Source of the DNA: CAYXFD01 sp964464175
GTDB lineage: Bacteria > Cloacimonadota > Cloacimonadia > Cloacimonadales > JAJBBL01
Length of the DNA: 64,000 nucleotides
Reading direction: 5' to 3'
Assembly: GCA_964464175.1 (NCBI GenBank)
Contig: CAYXFD010000015.1
Location: 8,423-72,422, forward strand
Position 1 is the stretch's first letter. Every line of letters begins with the position of its first letter. Positions 19,281 through 28,817 of the stretch are shown one piece after another. Below the pieces are notes generated by a model, which was given only the letters and a program-made list of their open reading frames with translations, did no database searches and was not told where the DNA came from. The translations under genes and the position numbers were made by a program.

Positions 19281-20368
19281 GAGTCTTGCATATCGATACC
19301 GAAATGAGTTGGCGGGGAGGGCAGCAGCAGGCTGTATATCTTTATGAAGAGATGCTCAAACGGGGATTTGAGACATGCTTTATCTGCCGTCCGGGTTCTA
19401 GAATAGCTGAATATTTCCTTTCCCGAAACCTTCCCTATAAGCAGATACCATTTTGGGGTGAATGGGATTTTTTTCACGGTTTAAGGTTAGCTCTTTGGGC
19501 TAAGCAAGAGAGATACAATATACTTCACCTGCATTCTGCTCATGCCCTTTCCTGGGGTCTATGGACAAAGATTTTTTTTCCTAAGCTCAGGCTTGTAGCC
19601 GTCAAAAGGGTTTGCACTTCAGTAAAGAGGAATCCATTATCATCCTTAAAATACAAAAACAAGCTGCTGGATGTAATCATCACCATCTCCGATACGATCC
19701 GTCAGGGATTAATCGCCGATGGTCTGGAAGAGAATAAGATTATTACAGTCTATAGCGGTATTGATCCGGACAAATTCAGCAAATATAAGATGAATAACAA
19801 AGATGCCGACAGCTCTCATGACTCCTTGCGGTTGGGCACTATTGCTGCTTTTACCCGGGAAAAGGATTATCCGAATTATCTGAGAGCTGCATCTCTGGTA
19901 ATCAGAGAAAGACCTGCAATACATTTTCTGGCAGCCGGTGACGGATACCTGCTCCCTGAAATGAAGAAGCTGGCTAAAGAACTGGGAATAACTGCTAATT
20001 TTACTTTTACAGGCTTTCAATCTGATATTGGAAAGTATTTGGCTTCCATCGATATTTTTGTCCTGGCTTCCCGGAAGGAAGGACTGGGAACATCGGTACT
20101 TGATGCTCAGGCTGTTGGTCTTCCTGTAATAGCAACGAAGACAGGAGGAATACCGGAGATTATCAGTGACGGTGTAAACGGAATTCTTGTGGAACCAGGA
20201 AATCCCGGAAAACTGGCTGCAGCAATATTGAACTTGGCAGATAACCCGAAGAGAAGAAAACAGTTAGGCGACAAAGCTAAAGAGACTGTTCAAAATTTCA
20301 GCATCGAAAAAACCGTAGAGAAAAACATTATGGTTTACAAGGAACTTTTTGATGATAAAAGCAGATAG
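19277..20368 (+). CDS. Family 4 glycosyltransferase
   Basis: A GT-B retaining glycosyltransferase of 363 residues. The N-terminal glycine-rich loop (EMSWRGGQQQAV) and the C-terminal donor site (LASRKEGLGTSVLDAQAVGLPVIATKTGGIPEII, with the Ex7E pattern) are both clear. It is coupled to the WaaE-like gene through ATGA and overlaps the following heptosyltransferase gene by 17 bases. The role is probably LPS core extension. Confidence 0.88.
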   Translation: MRVLHIDTEMSWRGGQQQAVYLYEEMLKRGFETCFICRPGSRIAEYFLSRNLPYKQIPFWGEWDFFHGLRLALWAKQERYNILHLHSAHALSWGLWTKIFFPKLRLVAVKRVCTSVKRNPLSSLKYKNKLLDVIITISDTIRQGLIADGLEENKIITVYSGIDPDKFSKYKMNNKDADSSHDSLRLGTIAAFTREKDYPNYLRAASLVIRERPAIHFLAAGDGYLLPEMKKLAKELGITANFTFTGFQSDIGKYLASIDIFVLASRKEGLGTSVLDAQAVGLPVIATKTGGIPEIISDGVNGILVEPGNPGKLAAAILNLADNPKRRKQLGDKAKETVQNFSIEKTVEKNIMVYKELFDDKSR

Positions 20369-21356
20369 AATTCTGATTGTACAAACAGCCTTTATCGGAG
20401 ACGTAATACTTGTTACTCCCCTGATCCGGGAAACTAAAAAACTGTTTCCCGCCTCAGAAATCGATATTCTGGTGATTCCTGCTACTGCTGCAATTCTTGC
20501 CAATAATCCCTATCTATCCAATATCTATGTCTTCGATAAAAAGGGAGAGAGGATCAAGTCTTTCTTTCGGATTTTAAGAACTCTCAAAAACGGAAATTAT
20601 GACCTGGCTCTGATACCACACAGCTCATTTACGACTGCCTTACTCGTCACTGCTGCCGGAATCCGAGAGCGGGTGGGATTCAAAGGGAAATTGAAGTCAC
20701 TATTGATGACTACTCTCATTGATCCCCGGGGGGCTGACCATAGGATAGATAGAAATCTCTCATTATTGAAACCTTTCGGTCTCTCCGAAAGAAGTCGGCA
20801 GACGGAGCTATTCCCGTCAGCAGAGGAGAGAAGTTATGCCCAAAATGCCCTTAAGGGAACAGAAAAAACATTAATAGCTGTTGCTCCCGGTTCCGTATGG
20901 AGAACGAAATGCTGGCTGCTGGAATACTACATTGAGTTACTGAACAGCTTGAAGGAGAGAGCCTTTTTTGTTTTGATTGGCTCAAAAGAAGAAAAGGAGT
21001 TATGTTCAATGATCATCAAGGAATCAGGATGCGACGGCTTGAATTTTGCCGGTAAAACCTCTATTCTGCAATCTGCCGCTCTGATTGATCAATGCAGTCT
21101 GATCCTCTGTAATGATAGTGGTGCTCTTCATCTTGCCAATGCCGTGAAAACGACTGTTTTCGCTTTTTTTGGTCCTACGGTTCGGGATTTCGGGTTTTAT
21201 CCCTACCGGGAAGGGGATGTGATTTTCGAAAAGGATATTTCCTGCCGCCCCTGCAGCCATCACGGTCCGATGAAATGTCCTTTGAAGCATCACAATTGCA
21301 TGAGGCTGATAACCCCGGAGATCGTCCTGGAGAAAATTAACAAACTGATCGATTAA
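20352..21356 (+). CDS. Family 9 glycosyltransferase (LPS heptosyltransferase-like)
   Basis: About 334 residues of the ADP-heptose:LPS heptosyltransferase family. ILIVQTAFIGDVILVTPLI is the N-terminal loop; VAPGSVWRTKCW is the AxGxxxxxKxW donor segment; LCNDSGALHLANA and ALFGPT-like FAFFGPT are present. CRPCSHHGPMKCPLKHHNC carries the Cys-rich ending often seen in this family. ATG 20352 follows AAGGAA; a TTG one codon upstream is also in frame. It ends the LPS operon. Confidence 0.88.
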   Translation: MIKADRILIVQTAFIGDVILVTPLIRETKKLFPASEIDILVIPATAAILANNPYLSNIYVFDKKGERIKSFFRILRTLKNGNYDLALIPHSSFTTALLVTAAGIRERVGFKGKLKSLLMTTLIDPRGADHRIDRNLSLLKPFGLSERSRQTELFPSAEERSYAQNALKGTEKTLIAVAPGSVWRTKCWLLEYYIELLNSLKERAFFVLIGSKEEKELCSMIIKESGCDGLNFAGKTSILQSAALIDQCSLILCNDSGALHLANAVKTTVFAFFGPTVRDFGFYPYREGDVIFEKDISCRPCSHHGPMKCPLKHHNCMRLITPEIVLEKINKLID

Positions 21357-21514
21357 GATTGCAGTTTCGTGAATCTGCGCTCTCAAAAAGGTCTTAGTTA
21401 TTCTTGAGAAATGAACATTAGCGGTTATCTACCAGAGTTTTCCGGGGATATCTCAGAAAATAATTGCCAATAATAGCCGGGACAATTTTATGTCTCGGTA
21501 ATCAGGAGGAAGTA

Positions 21515-21838
21515 ATGGAAAAGAATGGTACCATTAACGATCATATTAATTTCGAGAACTTGTTAAAACATGGCTATGCCGTTATCGACAGTCGCTTTAT
21601 GCAATACGAAGTCTGTCCCCCGGCAACCAGTAAGTATGTGATTATCAAAGTTTCCAACAGGGATACTTTTTACCAGGAGATGTTTAAACAGTATTTTGGC
21701 ATTGATGTTAAAGAAAAGGATATTTACGCTATCTGGCAGAATATTCTCGATCATAAACTTAAAATGAGCAATGTGCTGGCCAGAGATGTTTCCATAAAAG
21801 TAGCAGCTCTCGATTACTACAATATCTACGGATTATAA
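21515..21838 (+). CDS. Hypothetical protein of 107 residues
   Basis: I do not recognise this protein. It is soluble, without a signal peptide, mixed alpha/beta in appearance, and starts MEKNGTINDHINFENLLKHG. AGGAGGA at 21504-21510 four bases before ATG 21515 makes the start firm, although the frame stays open to an earlier ATG at 21464. It lies 25 bases before ndk and probably shares its transcript, so a link to nucleotide or acetyl-phosphate metabolism is possible but unproven. Confidence 0.75.
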   Translation: MEKNGTINDHINFENLLKHGYAVIDSRFMQYEVCPPATSKYVIIKVSNRDTFYQEMFKQYFGIDVKEKDIYAIWQNILDHKLKMSNVLARDVSIKVAALDYYNIYGL

Positions 21839-21863
21839 TCTTTCCTCAGAAGGAGTTATAACT

Positions 21864-22277
21864 ATGACAGAAGATACTCTGTTATTGATAAAACCCGACG
21901 CCATAGCAAAAAGGAAGATCGGAGCTATCTTAAACACGATAGAGGATGAAGGTTTTGAGATCATTGCCCTGAAGATGTTCACAATGGAAAAAGAGACAGC
22001 AAAAAAACTCTATTCGGTTCATGAAGGTAAACATTATTATGAAAGGCTTATCCGCTTTATGACCGGGAGTAAAATTGTCGCAGCTATCCTGACCAGGGAT
22101 AATGCTATTTCTCACTTACGAACTGTGGTGGGAGATACAGACCCTTCTCAGGCTGAAGAGGGTACGATCCGAAATCTTTACGGAGATCATAATACGATAA
22201 CTTATAATGCCGTTCATGCCTCTGACTCACCAAGTCATGCCGCTGAAGAAACAGCCATTATCTTTCCTGAGTTATAG
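21864..22277 (+). CDS. ndk: Nucleoside diphosphate kinase
   Basis: Balances NTP pools by phosphate transfer through an active-site histidine. The 137-residue protein has the N-terminal LLIKPDAIAKRKIG and the signature NAVHASDSPSHAAEE, whose His is the phospho-acceptor. AAGGAG precedes the ATG. The neighbours are a small unknown gene and ackA, both in the same direction. Confidence 0.96.
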   Translation: MTEDTLLLIKPDAIAKRKIGAILNTIEDEGFEIIALKMFTMEKETAKKLYSVHEGKHYYERLIRFMTGSKIVAAILTRDNAISHLRTVVGDTDPSQAEEGTIRNLYGDHNTITYNAVHASDSPSHAAEETAIIFPEL

Positions 22278-22364
22278 AATACCTCCCCGGCTGAAACTCT
22301 TTTCTGACTCAGATCGCAACCATTTCCCAACAAATAAATAAAAGATAAAATACAAGAGGTATCA

Positions 22365-23570
22365 ATGAAGATATTAACCATTAACTGCGGCAGTTCATCC
22401 ATCAAGTTCAGTTTTATCAATACAGAAAAAGAGATCACTCTGGCTGAAGGTATCGTTGAGAGAATCGGTGAGACCGTTGGTCTCTTTACCTATATCAGTG
22501 ACAAATACACAAAGAAAAAACGTGAGATCATTGTCGAAGATCATGAAAAAGGTATTCAGCTCATCCTTGATACTCTGTTAGATAAAACTCACGGTATCAT
22601 TGAGCATGAAGGAGAAATTGACGGTGTCGGTCACCGTCTTGTTCATGGAGGTGAATTCTTCTCAGGTTCAGTGGTCATTGATAATCGCGTGATTGAAGTT
22701 ATGATCGAGTGTTCTGACTTTGCTCCCCTGCATAATCCGGCGAATATTAAGGGTGTGCAGGCAGTCTCCAAACAATTGCCTAACCTCCCCCAGTGCGGTG
22801 TCTTTGATACGGCATTCCATCAGACAATGCCTTCCAAAGCCTATCTCTATCCCCTCCCTTTGGAGTTTTATACGGAGCATAAGCTCCGCCGCTACGGATT
22901 TCACGGAACTTCCCATAAATACGTTGCTTTAAAGGCTGCAGAAAAGATACAAAAAGATATCACCGATTTGAAGATCATTACCTGCCATGTAGGAAATGGT
23001 GCTTCAATAACGGCTATCAATAAAGGAAAATCGGTTGACACGTCCATGGGTTTTACCCCCCTTGAAGGTCTCATGATGGGAACACGGTGTGGTGATCTGG
23101 ATCCGGCAATTCCGATAATACTCCAGAGACAGTACAAGTATTCGGTTGATGAAGTTAATACCATAATTAATAAAAAGAGCGGTATGCTGGGTCTTTCCCA
23201 GATCAGCAACGATATGAGAGAAATTGAAGAAGAGATTCTGGAGAGAAATAATGCCAAGGCTATTCAGGCTTTTGAAGTTTACACTTACCGGATAAAGAAA
23301 TATATTGGTGCCTATGCTGCTGTTATGAACGGCCTTGATGTCCTGGTCTTTACCGGAGGGGTTGGTGAAAACATGCCGATCTTACGGGAAGATGTCTGCA
23401 AAGACATGGAATATCTCGGAATGAAGATGGATTTCAAGGAGAATAATCAATTCACTAAAGGATTTTTAGTCCTCAACGAAGCTGATTCTCAAGTGGCAAT
23501 CTATAAAATACCGACCAATGAAGAATTAATGATCGCCCTGGAGACAAAACAATTATTGGAAAACCGGTAG
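22365..23570 (+). CDS. ackA: Acetate kinase
   Basis: Makes ATP from acetyl phosphate during fermentation. At 401 residues it has the usual length. Motifs are NCGSSSIKFSF (phosphate 1), VGHRLVHGGE, FDTAFHQTMP, GFHGTSHKYV, CHVGNGASITA, DTSMGFTPLEGLMMGTRCGDLDP and FTGGVGENMP. No phosphotransacetylase gene is next to it in this window. A weak terminator follows. It supports a fermentative, anaerobic lifestyle. Confidence 0.96.
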   Translation: MKILTINCGSSSIKFSFINTEKEITLAEGIVERIGETVGLFTYISDKYTKKKREIIVEDHEKGIQLILDTLLDKTHGIIEHEGEIDGVGHRLVHGGEFFSGSVVIDNRVIEVMIECSDFAPLHNPANIKGVQAVSKQLPNLPQCGVFDTAFHQTMPSKAYLYPLPLEFYTEHKLRRYGFHGTSHKYVALKAAEKIQKDITDLKIITCHVGNGASITAINKGKSVDTSMGFTPLEGLMMGTRCGDLDPAIPIILQRQYKYSVDEVNTIINKKSGMLGLSQISNDMREIEEEILERNNAKAIQAFEVYTYRIKKYIGAYAAVMNGLDVLVFTGGVGENMPILREDVCKDMEYLGMKMDFKENNQFTKGFLVLNEADSQVAIYKIPTNEELMIALETKQLLENR

Positions 23571-23621
23571 TCAGTCAGTTAAAACAGTATCAAGTATAAT
23601 ATTTTAGTATTCTCTCTAAAC

Positions 23622-23647
23622 AAGGAGTAAAGCTAACTCTCCTTTTT
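23622..23647 (+). terminator. Probable terminator of ackA
   Basis: Six-base stem AAGGAG / CTCCTT with an 11-base loop, running straight into five T residues. It lies about 50 bases after the ackA stop in the convergent gap with the GGDEF gene. Confidence 0.5.
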
Positions 23648-23734
23648 AATCGGGAGGTAAGGGGCTTCTAACCGGTAGCTATAAACAGCGATGATCTTCT
23701 CATAAATGAATAGTATTGCTGTCTGAGGAGGGAT

Positions 23735-25060
23735 TTATTTGATCTGCTTAGCTTTTTTCTCGGAATACATATCCTTATCAGCTATTTTCAGCAGGGTATC
23801 AATGTCTTCGGCATCAATCGGATATACACTTGTACCGAGACTGAATCTGATGATCTCCTTCTTCCCTTTTAGCTTTATAGGTTGTTCAATACCAGCTGTT
23901 AATCTCTGGATGATCGCATCCAGTTCTACCTCAGATTGCAGATTATAAAGTGCTACCATGAATTCATCGCCACCGAATCTGCCGACAAAATCGAATGGTC
24001 GGATCAGACTCTTGAGTCTTTCAGCAACCTTAACTAAAACCTTATCACCGTAGGAATGACCGTAGGTGTCATTGATCATCTTGAAATTATCGAGATCAAG
24101 AAACAGAATCCCTATCCTCTCTTTTGATCTCTTGGCAGCTGCAATCATCTTTTCCGTGTAATCATAGAATAAAACCCTGTTCGGAAGTCTGGTCAAACTG
24201 TCGTAAAGAGCCATTTTTTCCAGGGCAAAAACCTGTTCTTTATGATCAGTAATATCAAAGTGAACACCGATTAGCCTGACAGGTTTCCCTTTTTCATTCC
24301 ATAAGGCATGTCCACGATACAAAAACCAGCGGTAGGTACCATCTTTACAGCGAAGTCTTATCTCCGAATTCAGAGACGGTTCTTTTCTGGTAAGATAACT
24401 TGTTACCGACTTTCGGAATCTTCTCTTGTCTGCTGAATGGATCAAATCAAAAACAAATTGTCGTTCATTTTTTATCTCTTCTTTCTCATAACCGAGCATT
24501 TTCTTCCATTGTTCGGAAAGATGGATCTTATCCGTTCTCAAATCCCAGTCCCAAATACCGCCAATAACGTAATCGATAATTACTTTCCATCTCTCTTCCT
24601 TTTCATCCAGCTCTTTACTTTGAATATTGACCTTATCTTCAAGAAAATCCCTCTCCTCTTTTAATTTGTCTTCTGCTTTTTTTAACCTGAGAAGAGCCCG
24701 GATCTGGGCAATCAATTCCGTGCTGTCAAAGGGTTTATTCAAAAAAGCCTCAGCTCCTAATTCCAAAAACTTTGTTTTCAGATCCTTCTTGTCTGTAATA
24801 CCTGTAATAACAATAATGGGTATATATGCTAATTTATCTTTCTTGAGGATTCGGCAGACTTCACAGCCATTGATATCCGGCAGTTTAACATCCAAAATGA
24901 TCAGATCAGGCAGTTCCTTCTTGATCAGTTTCAGAGCTTCTCTGCCTGTATGTGCCGTAAAAAACTCGCTTTCGGGAATGAACCGGGAAATCAATTCAAT
25001 TAACAGCTCTGTTAAGTTCTTGTCATCATCAACGATAACAATTCTTGCTTGTCTAATCAC
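23735..25060 (-). CDS. Response regulator with PAS and GGDEF domains (diguanylate cyclase)
   Basis: Makes c-di-GMP under phosphorylation control. The order is REC (1 to about 125, phospho-acceptor Asp57 in LIILDVKLPD), a coiled linker, PAS with PAC (about 155-280, CKDGTYRWFLYRGHALW), and GGDEF (about 285-441). The active-site GGDEF at 363-367 is intact and an RPFD inhibitory I-site sits five residues before it, so product inhibition is expected. No partner histidine kinase is visible nearby. There is an 81-base gap from trmFO upstream. Confidence 0.92.
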   Translation of the reverse strand: MIRQARIVIVDDDKNLTELLIELISRFIPESEFFTAHTGREALKLIKKELPDLIILDVKLPDINGCEVCRILKKDKLAYIPIIVITGITDKKDLKTKFLELGAEAFLNKPFDSTELIAQIRALLRLKKAEDKLKEERDFLEDKVNIQSKELDEKEERWKVIIDYVIGGIWDWDLRTDKIHLSEQWKKMLGYEKEEIKNERQFVFDLIHSADKRRFRKSVTSYLTRKEPSLNSEIRLRCKDGTYRWFLYRGHALWNEKGKPVRLIGVHFDITDHKEQVFALEKMALYDSLTRLPNRVLFYDYTEKMIAAAKRSKERIGILFLDLDNFKMINDTYGHSYGDKVLVKVAERLKSLIRPFDFVGRFGGDEFMVALYNLQSEVELDAIIQRLTAGIEQPIKLKGKKEIIRFSLGTSVYPIDAEDIDTLLKIADKDMYSEKKAKQIK

Positions 25061-25141
25061 TAAACCCTCTCATCAGTCCATTTTCTCTCAACGTCTGTAA
25101 TGCTTAATGCAACTCATTGAGTTAAATATGTTATCTTTCTG

Positions 25142-26488
25142 TCAAGGATAGTTTTGCTTTCCGGCAGCAACTTCGAGGAAGCTTCGCAGTCGAGATAAAG
25201 ATCTGTCAGCAAGAGCCAGTTTTTTCATACGCTTATCTTTTATAGCCACAACTAAAGGGGGTAACAATCCATAATTGGCATTTACGGGAGAAAAGACTCC
25301 CTTTTCTCTGGTTAAGATCTTTCTCCATAACTGACCGGTAACAGTCTCTTCCGGGAGATCCTTAACTCTGCCGCTTATGATTAAAGCAATCAGCAATCCT
25401 GACATTATTGATTCCAGATAACCCTCCACCCCTGATAGCTGACCTGCTATATAAATATGCTTACGGTTCTTTAAAGAGAGATCAGCATTCAGAACCTGAG
25501 GGGAGTTAAGGTAAGTATTCCGGTGAATAGACCCGTAGCGGAAAAACTCTGCCTTCTCAAGTCCCGGAATAAGACGGAAAACCCTTTTCTGGCTCGCCTG
25601 GGTCATCATAGTTTGACAACCGACAAGATTATAGGCGGTTTTATCCTCATTTTCGGCTCGCAACTGTATAGCGGCATAGGGACGTTTTCCGGAGACCGGA
25701 TCCTCTAAGCCTACCGGTTTCATTACCCCATAACGGAGCGTATCATCTCCTCTCCGGGCAAGCTCTTCGATCGGAGTGCAATTCTCATAAAAGATCAGAT
25801 CATCACTCTTTTTTAGTTCGTTAATGTATTGCTTCTCGAAATCCTTTCCGATATATTTTTCACTCTCCCTAAGCGCCTGGAGAAAGGTCAGGTATTCAGT
25901 CTTAGTAAAAGGACAGTTGAGATAATCAGCTTCTCCTTTGTCATAGCGGGCTTTATAATAAGCTTTGCTTTGATCAATGCTTTCTGTGGCAATGATGGGA
26001 GCGATGGCATCATAAAAGAAGAGATTCTCAAGCCCGAGAATCTCTTGCAGATTAGTGATCAGTTTCTCGGAAGTCAATGGTCCGGTCGCGATGATCGTTA
26101 AATCATCACTCAACTCCGTAACCTCTTGCCGGATCAACTCTATTCTCGGATTCTCATCTATTCGTGCTGTTACCTCCCGGGCAAAAGAATTCCGGTCAAC
26201 AGCGAGGGCATTTCCTGCCGGTAAGCTGTTGTTTTCAGCTATCGTCAATAAATCACACCCCAGAAGTCTCAATTCCTCCTTTAATAACCCGGAGGCAGTT
26301 GTCAGAAGTTTAGATTTTAGTGAATTGCTGCAGACCAGTTCTCCCAAAAACTCTGTTTGGTGGGCGGGAGTTCTGTTACCGGGTCGCATTTCGTAAAGAA
26401 GCACTGACCATCCGAGTCTGGCGAACTGCATTGCCGCTTCACAACCAGCTAAACCTGCTCCTATAATTATTATTCTCTTGTGCTTCAT
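25142..26488 (-). CDS. trmFO: Folate-dependent tRNA (uracil-54-C5) methyltransferase TrmFO
   Basis: Forms ribothymidine at position 54 of tRNA using methylenetetrahydrofolate and FADH2. The 448-residue protein has the N-terminal FAD loop IIIGAGLAGCEAA, the family segments EMRPGNRTPAHQTEFLGELVCSNSLKS and RNTYLNSP, and a late GVEGYLESIMSGLL. It lies in a run of RNA-modification and translation-quality genes (queC, rqcH). Confidence 0.96.
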   Translation of the reverse strand: MKHKRIIIIGAGLAGCEAAMQFARLGWSVLLYEMRPGNRTPAHQTEFLGELVCSNSLKSKLLTTASGLLKEELRLLGCDLLTIAENNSLPAGNALAVDRNSFAREVTARIDENPRIELIRQEVTELSDDLTIIATGPLTSEKLITNLQEILGLENLFFYDAIAPIIATESIDQSKAYYKARYDKGEADYLNCPFTKTEYLTFLQALRESEKYIGKDFEKQYINELKKSDDLIFYENCTPIEELARRGDDTLRYGVMKPVGLEDPVSGKRPYAAIQLRAENEDKTAYNLVGCQTMMTQASQKRVFRLIPGLEKAEFFRYGSIHRNTYLNSPQVLNADLSLKNRKHIYIAGQLSGVEGYLESIMSGLLIALIISGRVKDLPEETVTGQLWRKILTREKGVFSPVNANYGLLPPLVVAIKDKRMKKLALADRSLSRLRSFLEVAAGKQNYP

Positions 26489-26556
26489 CTTCTTTTCCTC
26501 TACTCGCTGCCAAAGATCGTTTTCCGAATGAGCAGCAATAATTTCAGCAAACTGAT

Positions 26557-27231
26557 CTATTTACCAAGCAGGTAGGGAAGTGGATCTATCAACCCTGCTT
26601 CCCGGAAAGCCTTTAGTCTTAACTGACAACTGCCGCATTTACCGCAGGCTATCTCATTCTCTTGGTAGCAGCTCCAACTATGTTGGAAAGGAACATTCAA
26701 CTCCTTACCGAGCAGCACGATCTCTTTTTTGGTCAGGTGCAGCAGAGGAGCTATTATCTCAATGGGGAACAGCCCTTTCGTGCCTTGGTTAATTGCTGTC
26801 TCAAAAGCAGAGAGAAAGCTTTCCCGGCAATCCGGATAACCTGAACTGTCCTCTTCTACCGCTCCGATGTAGATTCTTCCGGCGGATATTACTTCAGCCC
26901 AGGAAGCAGCAATAGCCAGCAGATGTGCATTCCGGAAAGGAACATAGGTATTCGGAACCCTACCCTTCTCTGCTTCGGTTTCTATCGGTAAGTTTTCATC
27001 AAGCAAACTGCTCTGCCCAATCTGCTTCAGATAGCCGATCTTGCAAATCAGGGAATCGACCGGTTGGAAGTGATCTTTAATTTCTGAAAATGCTTTCAGT
27101 TCTCTCTCTTCCGTTTTTTGCCCGTATTTTACATGTAAAAAATTGGTCTCTTTACAATCTTTCACCGCTATGGCGGAGGTAACCAGGCTATCCATGCCGC
27201 CGCTCAATAAGACAATTGCTCTATCTTTCAT
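26557..27231 (-). CDS. queC: 7-cyano-7-deazaguanine synthase
   Basis: ATP-dependent ligase that makes preQ0 for queuosine. The 224-residue protein has the PP-loop LLSGGMDSLV near the N-terminus and the C-terminal zinc cysteines SCYQEN...ACGKCGSCQLR. It overlaps the upstream rqcH gene by four bases. Other queuosine genes are not in the window. Confidence 0.95.
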   Translation of the reverse strand: MKDRAIVLLSGGMDSLVTSAIAVKDCKETNFLHVKYGQKTEERELKAFSEIKDHFQPVDSLICKIGYLKQIGQSSLLDENLPIETEAEKGRVPNTYVPFRNAHLLAIAASWAEVISAGRIYIGAVEEDSSGYPDCRESFLSAFETAINQGTKGLFPIEIIAPLLHLTKKEIVLLGKELNVPFQHSWSCYQENEIACGKCGSCQLRLKAFREAGLIDPLPYLLGK

Positions 27232-28772
27232 TGATCTTTCCCTGCAAATTGTTTAATTCTCCCTTCCTTTATCATCTCTGATGCTTCACGCAATGACAAG
27301 GGATCAACATATATAGTTTTCTGATTTTTATAGATTACATATCCCGGCGGGCTGCCGTGAGGTTTTGTGACAAACCGGATCTTTGTATAATCGACCGGAA
27401 CGTTCTGGGAATTCTTTGCTTTGCTGAAATAGGCTGCCAGTCTGCTTCCCAGATTTATCAATACCGGAGTGATCTCGCTCTTTTTATAATTCCGTAAAAT
27501 GATGTGCGCTCCATGGAATATTCTCGTATGAAACCACCAGTCTTCGGGTCGGGCATATCTGCAGGTTAACTCATCATTTTCTTTGTTAGTTCTTCCAATA
27601 AAGATTTCCCAATCTTCATTGATTTTAAGCTTCCTGAACCGGTCGCTCTTCTGTTTTTTCTTCTTTAGGGTCTCTTTCTGAGTCTTTTGAACTATCGAAT
27701 TGCTCTCTTTGAGCTCACTAATGTCATTCTCCAGGTCGAATATCTCTCTGTCTAATTCCTCAATCTCTTCTTCGGTTCTAATTATCTGTTCCTTGATAAT
27801 CGCTTTCCCGTTTATCCCCTTTCGATATTTGCGAAATAGATAGTTCATGTTTTTCCTCGGTGAGAGATCTTTTCTGAGAGGAATGGTCACTTTCTTATCT
27901 TCTGTAGAATAATAATCAGTTACAATTACTTCCGTCATACCCTGCCGAATCAAATGAAGCTGACTTTTTAGCAGTTCAGCCCTTTTTCTGTAAATCTCAG
28001 ACTTGTCACTCTCTTCATATTCTTCCCGGAGTTTGAGCAGTTTTTTCTCTTTCTTTTTCTTGAGTTTTTGGATGTTTTTTTTCTCCTGCTCAAAAGCTCT
28101 TCGAGTTCTTTCCGGTAATATGATATCATAAACGAGAGATTCATAAAGGTCATTGACATTATCAAAATACTCCTGCTTCATAATGGGAATGGATTTGTTG
28201 CCTTTACCCGAAATGAAATCTTTAATGAACAAAGGGTATTCAACTTTTTGGGGAGAAAGGGTATGATAGTTTGCATTATCAACTCTGTCAGGAAGCTTGT
28301 AAACTGAACCCGGTAAGAGCTGCCTGGTGGTATTGGCAGAGAGTGAGATATACTTCCAGCACTCGATGATATAGTCCTGATCCTTGTCCTGCCTGGTGAG
28401 TATTATATTACTTCGGTGGGGGATCAGTTCAAGATAGAGGTTATAGCAGACCAATGTGTTGAATATATCGGTTTTTTCCAGAGATATTCTGACAATCCGG
28501 TCATTATTGACGATCTCTGCCTCTTTTATCCGGGTATGGCTTAGATGCTGGGCAAAAGCTTCTATTCTGTTGTCTTTTTGGAAAGGGAGGGAAGTTTTAT
28601 CAGTGATGAACAATAAAGGGTTTGTGCTGTCTAAATAGACCTGAAGATATTGCGCTTTCCCTTTAAAGTATAAGCTTATACTATCCTGTATTCGCTTTAC
28701 CTCTACAATAATGTTTCCGCATAAACTGTTTCTCTCGCACGCTGCCCATTCTCTAATATATTTAATATCCAT
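27228..28772 (-). CDS. rqcH: NFACT family ribosome quality-control protein RqcH
   Basis: Bacterial Rqc2/NEMF relative that binds stalled 50S subunits and directs C-terminal alanine tailing. The 514 residues comprise an NFACT-N domain (1 to about 200, with ELIPHRSNIILTRQ), a long charged coiled coil (about 215-400 with many KKKEKK runs), and the NFACT-R domain with RPEDWWFHTRIFHGAHIILRN. Older annotation calls such genes fibronectin-binding protein FbpA. It is coupled to queC. Confidence 0.9.
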   Translation of the reverse strand: MDIKYIREWAACERNSLCGNIIVEVKRIQDSISLYFKGKAQYLQVYLDSTNPLLFITDKTSLPFQKDNRIEAFAQHLSHTRIKEAEIVNNDRIVRISLEKTDIFNTLVCYNLYLELIPHRSNIILTRQDKDQDYIIECWKYISLSANTTRQLLPGSVYKLPDRVDNANYHTLSPQKVEYPLFIKDFISGKGNKSIPIMKQEYFDNVNDLYESLVYDIILPERTRRAFEQEKKNIQKLKKKKEKKLLKLREEYEESDKSEIYRKRAELLKSQLHLIRQGMTEVIVTDYYSTEDKKVTIPLRKDLSPRKNMNYLFRKYRKGINGKAIIKEQIIRTEEEIEELDREIFDLENDISELKESNSIVQKTQKETLKKKKQKSDRFRKLKINEDWEIFIGRTNKENDELTCRYARPEDWWFHTRIFHGAHIILRNYKKSEITPVLINLGSRLAAYFSKAKNSQNVPVDYTKIRFVTKPHGSPPGYVIYKNQKTIYVDPLSLREASEMIKEGRIKQFAGKDQ

Positions 28773-28817
28773 CTATCTTCTCTGTTTCCTTGAATAAATT
28801 AAAGCCTGAAGAGTATT

